DNA from: Oligoflexia bacterium
GTDB lineage: Bacteria; Bdellovibrionota; Bacteriovoracia; Bacteriovoracales; Bacteriovoracaceae
NCBI GenBank assembly: GCA_015231955.1
Contig: JADGAN010000010.1
Coordinates: 62,001-126,000 of the forward strand
Length of the DNA stretch: 64,000 nucleotides
Reading direction: 5' to 3'
Shown: positions 54,231-62,122 of the stretch, piece after piece
Numbering within the stretch: the stretch's first letter is position 1
How the letters are laid out: every line of letters begins with the position of its first letter
The notes under the pieces: model-generated
What the model was told of the DNA's origin: nothing
Database searches by the model: none
What the model saw: the letters and a program-made list of their open reading frames with translations, nothing else
Position numbers and translations under genes: made by a program

Positions 54231-54525
54231 GCTTCATCCCGAAAAGTAGGAGGTATATAATCAATCATAATAGTAAAAACGCTCGCATTAAGCTCTTGTT
54301 TTTTTCCTTGTAGCTACTTGACTCATGGCAAATAAAGGGTTTTTCTTCCATTTTGGCCACGGTTTTGTGTGATTAAGTTGGCAGTGTATTTTTTATGGGG
54401 CCAAGACTTGTCAGCTAACTATTGATGATTTCATGGAATTGTTTTTTTTTCTCTCTAGATCATCATTCATGCGTAAAATAGCTTAGAGTGATAGGAATAG
54501 TAAGTCAAGTTTTCGGAGAATGTTA
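54231..54525. other. Intergenic region, no gene seen
   Basis: About 295 AT-rich bases between the acetyltransferase and the next exported-protein gene. It contains T-runs but no convincing promoter, terminator, tRNA or small gene. Confidence 0.5.
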
Positions 54526-56310
54526 ATGGGCCTAAAGAAAATCTATTTAATGATTATTTTTTGCTGTTTTTATTCGATGCTTGCATCATCCGTGAAAGCA
54601 GACTTAACTCCCATCCCTATGCTTGATTTCCAAAAAGAGCAACTCATCGATTATATCCGTTATTTAAATCAAGTGGCCATCTGGCTCAAGCAAGATGGAG
54701 AACTGCTTCCGGGTACAGCAACGACTCTAATACAAAAACACACAGAGGTTCTACCTCTCTTGGGAGAAAAACATAAATGGCCCCTTCACGAGCTTTTACT
54801 TTACAGTGAAACCCCTAAAAAAATCGATAATGCCACAATCAAAGCAGACTTTGAGCACTATCTGACACTACTTACAAAGGAACATTTTTTTCCTTTTATC
54901 GAAGTGGCACCAATAATTAAAGAGCATTTGAACTTAAATAACTTTGAGCAACTGAAACTTGGTCCTCTTCAAGAAGAGCTATTGTATGGTCGTGATCAAC
55001 TTCCCCTTGTTAATCTGACAGCAGATGCCGCAAACGATCTTATCGACTACTTAGAATATTTAAATACTGTAAGCGAATGGGTTCTGATCGGTCCAAGTCT
55101 TTTACCCAATACGATAGAGATCTTAAGTAATAAACATCGAAAAGTTGCAGCTTTAATCAAACTTGATTTGCTCTCACCGCTAAATCGGTATGCAAATAAA
55201 GAGATTAGTTTCGAAACATTTCAAATGGAGTTTTCTCACTACTTGCATCTCCTTTCTGATGGTTATAATTTTCCTCACTCTGACACGAGAGCAATTATCA
55301 AGCATCAACTTAATGGGAAAAATCTTTCCCAGCTTTATAATCTTACCCACCCTTTGATCGTCGCAACGTTAAAAGAAAAGCTTTCTCTATCCGCAAGGCC
55401 ACCCATGATCACCAGGAGGGCGTCGCTAGATAATAATTGGGTAAAAGAGACTGCTATCGTCGGAAGATATCAGGCCGCGAAGGACACGATGATCGATGCA
55501 ATTTTAAAAGAGATAGATGCCTTAAATGGAAAGATGTACCATGTGCGCGAGATGCTTTTACCAGAAAATTGCAGCGAGGAGGAAAAAAGTGAACTTTTCT
55601 CTGCAGTAGATAAATTGCACCCTTTATTCTCATCGAGCTATTTTCAAATTAATCAAGATGGGAATGCAATTATCGCAACTGACCTCACTAAACCGCTTGC
55701 CATTAAGTCACTTTTTCATGAAAAAGGCCATTTAGAGAATGCGAAATTTTGGAAGGAACTCATCAGAAATCATCCAGATGCAAGCAACTTTAATGTTCAG
55801 AAAAATATTTTAGAATCGGATAAACGTATAATTGATGAACGCTGGGGTGTTGCTAGTGAAATGAAGGTTGATGATGATCAATCTCTTTGGAACTATGGGG
55901 CCAAAAGAGTTGCAAGAAATATTGCCTCTTACCAGTTTATTTCTCGTGCCTCTTATCCCTACTCGGAAGGTATTCGTGATGCACTTTTTAAAATTCATAA
56001 CCATTTACTTCCTGATTATAACCGCAATCACCAGCATCTGCAGTTTGCTAAAGAAACATTGAATGAGGCCATCGCTATGGCCGACACCTTGAGGAAAAAC
56101 ACCATTGCGTATCATCAGGGTATTGTTGATAACTTGATCGCTATAGGGCATCCAGAGATTGCGGCGATCGAAATGGAGGATTTAACTTTGTTTAAGACGC
56201 GGCCATTATTCGATTTGATTTTTGAAAATGATCTTGAACGATATCAAAGTGATGGTACTATTGATGATCTAAAAAAGCTCTTTGCCACTTGCTTCCACTC
56301 AAACACGTAA
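54526..56310 (+). CDS. Exported protein with internal duplication and an HEKGH motif
   Basis: 594 residues from the ATG at 54526 (GGAG seven bases upstream); an in-frame ATG two codons earlier is possible. Signal peptide 1-25 (YLMIIFCCFYSMLASSVKA). Residues about 33-155 and 165-285 are two copies of one helical module: each has (L/I)IDY(I/L)(R/E)YLN, a LLP(G/N)T segment, KH and a FxHYLxLL end. The second half is unrelated. It contains H398-E399-K400-G401-H402, a possible HExxH zinc motif, with E residues downstream (DERWGVASEM). No family recognised; the zinc reading is tentative. Confidence 0.75.
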   Translation: MGLKKIYLMIIFCCFYSMLASSVKADLTPIPMLDFQKEQLIDYIRYLNQVAIWLKQDGELLPGTATTLIQKHTEVLPLLGEKHKWPLHELLLYSETPKKIDNATIKADFEHYLTLLTKEHFFPFIEVAPIIKEHLNLNNFEQLKLGPLQEELLYGRDQLPLVNLTADAANDLIDYLEYLNTVSEWVLIGPSLLPNTIEILSNKHRKVAALIKLDLLSPLNRYANKEISFETFQMEFSHYLHLLSDGYNFPHSDTRAIIKHQLNGKNLSQLYNLTHPLIVATLKEKLSLSARPPMITRRASLDNNWVKETAIVGRYQAAKDTMIDAILKEIDALNGKMYHVREMLLPENCSEEEKSELFSAVDKLHPLFSSSYFQINQDGNAIIATDLTKPLAIKSLFHEKGHLENAKFWKELIRNHPDASNFNVQKNILESDKRIIDERWGVASEMKVDDDQSLWNYGAKRVARNIASYQFISRASYPYSEGIRDALFKIHNHLLPDYNRNHQHLQFAKETLNEAIAMADTLRKNTIAYHQGIVDNLIAIGHPEIAAIEMEDLTLFKTRPLFDLIFENDLERYQSDGTIDDLKKLFATCFHSNT

Positions 56311-56394
56311 AAATTGATTTTACTAAATAACGATTAATACCGATGAGGATAAAGCAAGTTTTTTTGTGGATCGTTACCTGGAGGGAAAAAGTAG

Positions 56395-58086
56395 ATGATA
56401 GATTATTGGTTCAAAATATCAAAAACTTTTGCAGTAATATTCCTGGGCCTATCTCTTTCCACATCAGCGCAAGAGCTTACGCTCGATAAATTAAAAAAAG
56501 ATATCGTTACATCGTCACTCACGGAAAAGCAAAAAACATTTATCCTACGTGAAAATTTTGAAAATAGCTTTATTGACCCTCAAAGCAGACAAGATCACAA
56601 GGGAGATCATGTGCCTGTTAAAAGTGCCTTGGCCTACTTTAAAGTTCCCCTTGATTTAGTGGGAGTATTTAGAGCAAATAGATTAGATCCTCGCATGGAG
56701 GATGCCTTAGTATTTGAAGAAGCGGGAAGAAAGTACGTAAGATGGTTTATACACCCTGAAGATACCAAGTATTTTCAGCAAACCAAGAATTTCTTGAAGT
56801 CCAAAGGACTTAGCGACAAAGAATTAACCCTGGTTACAGAAGATCCGTTAGGACTTGAAGGATATCTCACGGCCTCTCGAAGTATTCTCATAAGATCAAA
56901 AAAAAATGGGATGGTTTTTTCTGCTAAAATATCAACCAACTACGTTGGAAGTCATGAGGAAGTTCCTCTGGAACCTAAAATCATGGTGGGAAATAAGGCG
57001 GTCTTAGCACCCCTTTTAACCAATTATGTCGATAGGCTCACTCCTGGCGAAGAGGGCCTCTCCTCTTTAATCTTGCAAAGGGAACCTCTCGGTTTTTCAA
57101 TAGGATCGGCGCAACTGGGAAATAAGCAAGAGAGTTCTTTTAGCATGGTCATTCGTGATTTAGGAGGACTTGCACGAGATGATGGATATGATTATCTTCC
57201 GGCCTTTTCTCTTGAAAAATCAGGAAAAGAAATTGCCGCCCATGCGCTGGGAATAGATCAAAAGAAAATAAGTAATAAAGAAGTTGCGGCATTTTGGACT
57301 GAACACTACTTAAAACCACTCGCCCGAGCACAAGCAGAGTTGCTTATTCATTATGGAATTATGATGACAGCTGTTCATGGGCAACAATTCTTAATCCAAA
57401 TGAAAGAGGGTATCCCCACAGGAAAAATTGTTATTCGTGATTTTTCGGATGGAGATTTGCTAGTAAAATTGGTCTGCCAAGAAAATCTTAATCAAGAACT
57501 GATTGCACATTGGCCAGAGAAAGTTGTAACAGACAAAATTGAGATTGATCTGATCTCTCCTTATGCGAATCGCAGTTTTATTTCAACAATACCCCGTTGG
57601 TTTAACTCTATTAAAGCAGCTGCCGATGCTGAGTTAAACTATGCCAGCGAATTTGAATCAGAACTTTCTGCGCTAACAGGCATTCCGTTTGAACACGGAA
57701 AATTGCTTGGTTCTCCTCGCCAACAAAAAATTATCGACAATGCTTTAAAACACAAAGAAGATCCTTCTGCTTATGAGAAAGGAGTGGCGCTATTTCCATC
57801 TTATTATTTGCAAATACTTGCAGGCCTTGCAGGAATTGATCCTAAGACTTCTCTTGGTCGCGATAAAATCACTTACCGAGGAGATCGATGGGAGGAGTAT
57901 CTTGCTATTTATCATTGTCAAAAAGGGATCATTCAATCTTGTAATGGCAAAAGTTGCGATGAGCTTTTGACCTACTTAGGAGGCGGCCTTCCCTCTCGCT
58001 GTGAAAATCCTGGAATTCTCCAATTTATTCACACTATCAAAAATAATATTTTTGATGCATTATCACAACCTCCTTCTACAAAGTAG
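56395..58086 (+). CDS. Exported IucA/IucC-like protein
   Basis: 563 residues with GGAGG before the ATG. Signal peptide 1-25 (FAVIFLGLSLSTSA). The middle resembles siderophore (NIS) synthetases: TAVHGQQFLIQ (H328, Q330, compare HxQN) followed by GKIVIRDFSDGD (R348, D349), and an upstream ILIRSKKNGMVFSAKIS segment where family members carry a His-Pro and Lys for ATP binding, not fully kept here. The C-terminus is a Cys-containing domain. NIS synthetases adenylate carboxylates in the cytosol; an exported version would not find ATP in its own periplasm. Homology is moderate and based on motifs only. Neighbours are other exported proteins. Confidence 0.45.
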   Translation: MIDYWFKISKTFAVIFLGLSLSTSAQELTLDKLKKDIVTSSLTEKQKTFILRENFENSFIDPQSRQDHKGDHVPVKSALAYFKVPLDLVGVFRANRLDPRMEDALVFEEAGRKYVRWFIHPEDTKYFQQTKNFLKSKGLSDKELTLVTEDPLGLEGYLTASRSILIRSKKNGMVFSAKISTNYVGSHEEVPLEPKIMVGNKAVLAPLLTNYVDRLTPGEEGLSSLILQREPLGFSIGSAQLGNKQESSFSMVIRDLGGLARDDGYDYLPAFSLEKSGKEIAAHALGIDQKKISNKEVAAFWTEHYLKPLARAQAELLIHYGIMMTAVHGQQFLIQMKEGIPTGKIVIRDFSDGDLLVKLVCQENLNQELIAHWPEKVVTDKIEIDLISPYANRSFISTIPRWFNSIKAAADAELNYASEFESELSALTGIPFEHGKLLGSPRQQKIIDNALKHKEDPSAYEKGVALFPSYYLQILAGLAGIDPKTSLGRDKITYRGDRWEEYLAIYHCQKGIIQSCNGKSCDELLTYLGGGLPSRCENPGILQFIHTIKNNIFDALSQPPSTK

Positions 58087-58200
58087 TTCCAAGCTGTGTC
58101 TCAGTTATAAGATCTCAAACCAGCTTGTGATGAAAAATTAAAGTTATTCTCTTTAATTCCGAGCAAGATTGTATTCGATCTGACGATAGGGGGGTATGCC

Positions 58201-59457
58201 TTGTTGCAAAAATCCATAAATAAAATTGTTTACTTAGTTGCGGATCATAATCACAAGTATATTTTCTGCTCGATACTAATCTTTTTGTTTACAATCCCCA
58301 TATTGATTTTATCGTGTATGGAAATAATGAATAAGTATGCCGACTCTATCTCTGATGTAAATATTGGGAAGAAAGCTTCCACCTCCATTGCCGCTACAAT
58401 GGTAAAGGAGAGATTGGATTCACTTATTGATTTAGGGGTTTCATTTACAGGCAGGCCAAACTTTGTTAGCTCCATTGAGGAGGGCCAGCATTGGAATGAG
58501 GCCATGGATATTCTTCAAGGAACTTTAACAGATTTTCCTATCATTGAGCGGATGGTAATTTTTGACAGCGAATGTGTCATTCAAAGCACGCTACCGCTGG
58601 TGAGCGGAAATATCGGTACCCAGATAGGCTGCAAGAAGCGAGAGTGGTATATGCTCATGAAAAAGGATTTAAAACCTCATATTGCCGGAGTAGTCTTAAG
58701 TACTTCCAAACCAGTCATGGCCATGACTGGGGTAGCAGTTCCCATTGTCAGTCATAAAAATCAAAACCTCCTGGGAATATTGTTCTTGCTCATTAAGTTG
58801 GATAGTTTTACGGAATGGGCCCGACGCTTTGAGGGTAATAAGGGAGAGTATTTGAGTATTTTTGATCAAAAAGGGCAAATCGTTTTTCATCCCTATGTTG
58901 ATCTTTCGGAAAAGATTATCGATGCCTCCAACTTACTAGTAGTGCAAAAAATGAAATCTGGAGAAAGTGGCGTAGAAATCTTTAAGAGTCCCTACACTCA
59001 ACAAGAAGAGGTAGCAGGATATAGAAAAATCAGTAAATATGGGTGGGGAGTCATGGTCACCCAACCTGCAAAATTGGTATTTAAGGATAGAGCAAAAAGA
59101 CTGCTTCATCAATCTTTGATCTACTTCCTCCTACTAATAGTCCAAATTATGCTTTTCATGTTAGTGTTCTATTTTTTCGTAAAAAACAAAGAGTCCAGCA
59201 AGAGGGAAAATGTACTTTTGCAAAAAGCAAGTGATAGCGAATTGGCGCAAAAAACTGCGGCAGCAGTAGCTGAAGTGGAAAAACAGAAGGCGCAAGAGCT
59301 ACAAATATTAAACGATCACTTGCGGAAATCGATCAGCGATCTAGAAAAAGTTAATAAAATCATGCTTGGTAGAGAACTAGAGATGATAAAATTAAAGCAA
59401 GAGGTGAACAATTGTCTAACGGAGTTAGGCAAAGATACTAAATATAAAGTTGCATAG
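58201..59457 (+). CDS. Transmembrane Cache-domain sensor with C-terminal coiled coil
   Basis: 418 residues from a TTG start with AGGGGGG six bases upstream. A first membrane helix (20-40), a double Cache-type sensing domain outside the membrane (about 45-300, with MVIFDSECVIQSTLP, REWYMLMKKDLKPHIAGVVLST and FDQKGQIVFHP), a second helix (about 305-327), then a short cytoplasmic coiled coil. No HAMP, kinase, cyclase or methyl-accepting domain follows, so signalling must go through another protein or the gene is shortened. The receiver-domain fragment downstream could be its partner. Confidence 0.75.
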   Translation: MLQKSINKIVYLVADHNHKYIFCSILIFLFTIPILILSCMEIMNKYADSISDVNIGKKASTSIAATMVKERLDSLIDLGVSFTGRPNFVSSIEEGQHWNEAMDILQGTLTDFPIIERMVIFDSECVIQSTLPLVSGNIGTQIGCKKREWYMLMKKDLKPHIAGVVLSTSKPVMAMTGVAVPIVSHKNQNLLGILFLLIKLDSFTEWARRFEGNKGEYLSIFDQKGQIVFHPYVDLSEKIIDASNLLVVQKMKSGESGVEIFKSPYTQQEEVAGYRKISKYGWGVMVTQPAKLVFKDRAKRLLHQSLIYFLLLIVQIMLFMLVFYFFVKNKESSKRENVLLQKASDSELAQKTAAAVAEVEKQKAQELQILNDHLRKSISDLEKVNKIMLGRELEMIKLKQEVNNCLTELGKDTKYKVA

Positions 59458-59960
59458 AATATGAATATCGAACCGCCCTCTTGTTTTTTATTCAAATATG
59501 AGTTAATTTTGGAACTTAGTCCGGTTTTTGGTGATCTATTCGACAGTCTCAATCCCTCTTATATTAAGGCCCGTTATCCAGCATATACCTGGCGGGTATA
59601 GTGGTAAAATAAAGCAAGCCGCTTATCCCACTTGATGTAATATCTTTCATAGTCTTTGTCCTTTTCATTTTTTTATACTTTGTTAACTTCAAGTTTTAGC
59701 TTCAAATTCCCGGCATTTTTTCTTCAAGGTTGTTAACCTGATTATTTCTCTTTGGTAATGCCTGTGTTGAAATGGATGCATTGAATTCAATAGATGATTA
59801 CTTGAGTTAAATACTGTATAATCAATTACTTGTGCCTCAAAATGAGCTATTGAGCATGGCAGTGTATTTTTGTGCAAGCCTTGAATGATTCTTGACCAAA
59901 GAACTTTTTGAAGCTATTTAGGGTTTATTTCAAGAAACTAAACTAAAATAGTAGGTTTTT
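59458..59960. other. Intergenic region between Cache sensor and receiver fragment
   Basis: 503 AT-rich bases with no convincing gene. It holds a perfect inverted repeat TATACC-TGGCG-GGTATA (59584-59600) and, near its right end, a candidate promoter (59892-59920). The length and poor coding character are unlike the compact gaps elsewhere and fit decayed DNA near the insertion sequence. Confidence 0.5.
59892..59920 (+). promoter_or_regulatory. Candidate sigma-70 promoter before the receiver fragment
   Basis: TTGACC, 17-base spacer, TATTTA, 40 bases before the GTG at 59961. Confidence 0.4.
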
Positions 59961-60173
59961 GTGAGTATAGCAAACAGAACTAAAATTAGGGCCCTCGTTA
60001 TTGAAGATGAGGAGTACTTCAGAAAACACATAGTAGGTTTGCTTTCTGATTATTGTTTAATTACGGAAACAGACCAAGCGGCCAGGGCGCAAGAATTAAT
60101 TGCCGAACAATATTTTGATTTAGTTATTATACCGAGATTTCGCATCAAGATTTTAGATAGCATCCTATGTTAA
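59961..60173 (+). pseudogene. Truncated response-regulator receiver domain
   Basis: GTG start; 70 residues: KIRALVIEDEEYFRKHIVGLL gives the acidic pair and helix 1 of a receiver domain and AEQYFDLVII is strand 3, where the phosphoacceptor Asp should follow. Instead the frame runs through PRFRIKILDS and stops. Another frame just downstream (about 60195-60248) reads like a receiver C-terminus (NKIILEMKKLISDAM, then LLK), so the gene was probably broken by a deletion or frameshift. An IS4/IS1634-type transposase gene begins about 160 bases further on. Confidence 0.6.
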
Positions 60174-60250
60174 TGAGAATTTGGTAATAAAATTATTTTA
60201 GAAATGAAAAAATTAATCAGTGACGCTATGACAAGCCTCCTGAAATAAAA

Positions 60251-62014
60251 AAAGAACTACTTTGTCGAAATTTAAGAATATAACTACCCCTTGTTTTATT
60301 AGGATTTGTTAATATTTTTTTTAGCAGTAATACTTTTACGCAGAAGGAATTCCATAAATCTTAAGAATTTCCCCTCCAAATAATTCTAAAATTTTTCTAT
60401 GAGTATCGTTAAAATTAGTTATTACTTTTTGAAATACTCCATTTATGCTAAGCTGGACATAACATATATTTCGCATCATCTGAAATATCCACTTCAATGT
60501 TGGATTGCTTATTTGTTTTCCAATTTGATTAGGGACAGTTGCATTGCTTTCCCTTAGAGATTTTCTCAGCCAGAATTCAGCGAGATTATAAACCATTAAT
60601 GAAAAACACATTATGAGCATTAATGACTCTAGACTCGTGTTTTTCTTTAGGTACATATCACTGACAAGAAAAGATTTATCTTTTATAAATCGAAAGCCTT
60701 TTTCTACTTGTGATTGCTTTTTGTACTCTGAAAGCATTGCATGGTCTGGCAAGAATTTTAGATCGTGATAATTAGTGGCAATGATAAATCTCCCTTTCAT
60801 ATTTCTTTCTTTTTGAATATTAACATAGTTCTTAGTGAATTTTATTTCAACTTTAAAACCTATTAACTCTTTTTCTAGTCCTGATTTTTTGTATTCTTCT
60901 GCTATGTTATATGTGATATTAAATAGAGGATTCTTTTTTATAAGATCTTTGCACTCATGCTCGGCAATTTTTTTTGTTTCATATATTGTTTTATTTATTT
61001 TTTTTATTTTATCAGCAAGAGCATTGAACTTGAGATCAATATTGCTCTCGAAAGTTAAGATTTCTCTTGCATAGGCATCTTCCGACCTAACAAGTAGCCA
61101 TCTTTGAGCAACTTCTCCATAATTGGATTTTAATAAAGTATAATGATAGTTGTCATCTATCTTGTTCCATTGGTAACTTTTATCATTTTTTTGTAGATAC
61201 CTCTTGGCCTCATTAATGGTTTCAGGTACTCTGCTAATCCAATAAATTGAATTACCCTTTTTAAGCAATTTATTTGCAGAATATAGAGCAGCATCGGCAA
61301 CCCAAATAAAAGGTTGAGAGCGATTTATTTCCTCTTGGAATTTTCTAATAGTATCAATTGTATTATGAAAACTATCTTTATCAGAACTATTGCCACTTAA
61401 GCTTTCCATCCACAGAGGAAAGCTACTTTTTCCAGTCATAGTAAGACTGAGAGTTAATTGCTTTAAATCAGGTCTATGATCTTTTGAATGGCCAAATGTG
61501 ACTTGGGCCGCTTCTTCCTCTTGCCCTGAGTACTTTCCGCTAACTGATATTGTTGTAGAATCTAAATGAGCAAATTTATTAAACAGGCCATTCTCATTAC
61601 CGATTTCAAAAGCAATATTGCTATAAAGCTTAGTTACCCCATATTCATGAATAGCATCAAGTGTCCTGCCTAAAACATCGTCGTTTAGCATGTCAGCGGT
61701 GATATGAGGATCTATTAGCTCGGCCACAGGTAAATCTTTAAAGAAGGTACTTACCATGTAAAGTCTTCTCTCCACAAAGCCTAGCCCATTGAGAATCATC
61801 GCTGCAACGGCGTTACCATGAGATACTGTGTAATTGTTGGAAGTCTTGGGTAGCAATTGATCAACTTTATTTGCAAGTCCTATCTTCTTTAATATTCCGG
61901 CCACAATTCCCAAGTGTGCTACTGGTTGGGTTATTATATCATTTGAAATTGTTACAACGTCATTCATCTTACACCTCGATGATGAGTTTTGTTGTAAGTT
62001 GTGCAAAGTTCTTT
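60251..62014 (-). mobile_element. Insertion sequence of the IS4/IS1634 type (ends uncertain)
   Basis: One transposase gene fills most of the element. The ends are not firmly seen: the only short inverted match is AAAGAACT (60251-60258) with AGTTCTTT (62007-62014), which would give 1.76 kb, a plausible size, but 8 bp is weak evidence and no target duplication was found. Confidence 0.5.
60336..61967 (-). CDS. IS4/IS1634-family DDE transposase
   Basis: 543 residues from the ATG at 61967 (GAGGTG six bases upstream); an ATG 13 codons earlier has none. The N-terminal region (PVAHLGIVAGILKKIGLANKVDQLLP) is the DUF4277-type start of IS1634 transposases. The catalytic residues are visible: HLDSTTISVSG (first Asp), FIWVADAALYS (second Asp) and SQVEKGFRFIKDK (Glu, with the YREK-like signature). 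The gene appears intact, so the element may still be active. Base use is more AT-rich than most neighbours, fitting a recent arrival. Confidence 0.93.
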   Translation of the reverse strand: MNDVVTISNDIITQPVAHLGIVAGILKKIGLANKVDQLLPKTSNNYTVSHGNAVAAMILNGLGFVERRLYMVSTFFKDLPVAELIDPHITADMLNDDVLGRTLDAIHEYGVTKLYSNIAFEIGNENGLFNKFAHLDSTTISVSGKYSGQEEEAAQVTFGHSKDHRPDLKQLTLSLTMTGKSSFPLWMESLSGNSSDKDSFHNTIDTIRKFQEEINRSQPFIWVADAALYSANKLLKKGNSIYWISRVPETINEAKRYLQKNDKSYQWNKIDDNYHYTLLKSNYGEVAQRWLLVRSEDAYAREILTFESNIDLKFNALADKIKKINKTIYETKKIAEHECKDLIKKNPLFNITYNIAEEYKKSGLEKELIGFKVEIKFTKNYVNIQKERNMKGRFIIATNYHDLKFLPDHAMLSEYKKQSQVEKGFRFIKDKSFLVSDMYLKKNTSLESLMLIMCFSLMVYNLAEFWLRKSLRESNATVPNQIGKQISNPTLKWIFQMMRNICYVQLSINGVFQKVITNFNDTHRKILELFGGEILKIYGIPSA

Positions 62015-62122
62015 ACTGTTTGTCAAATTTTACGCGCACTATTTACGGAGAGTCTCTGCGGAAAGACGGATTAATTATTTCGAATGCTTAGCTTGCAAAA
62101 AATCGAAAGATACAATTGGAGG

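Noticed and set aside
58090-58127. Terminator CAAGCTG/CAGCTTG after the IucA/IucC-like gene
   Set aside because: The stem is seven bp with a 24-base loop and no T-run.
60251-62014. Firm IS ends and target duplication
   Set aside because: Only an 8-bp inverted match was found and no flanking direct repeat; the ends remain unresolved.
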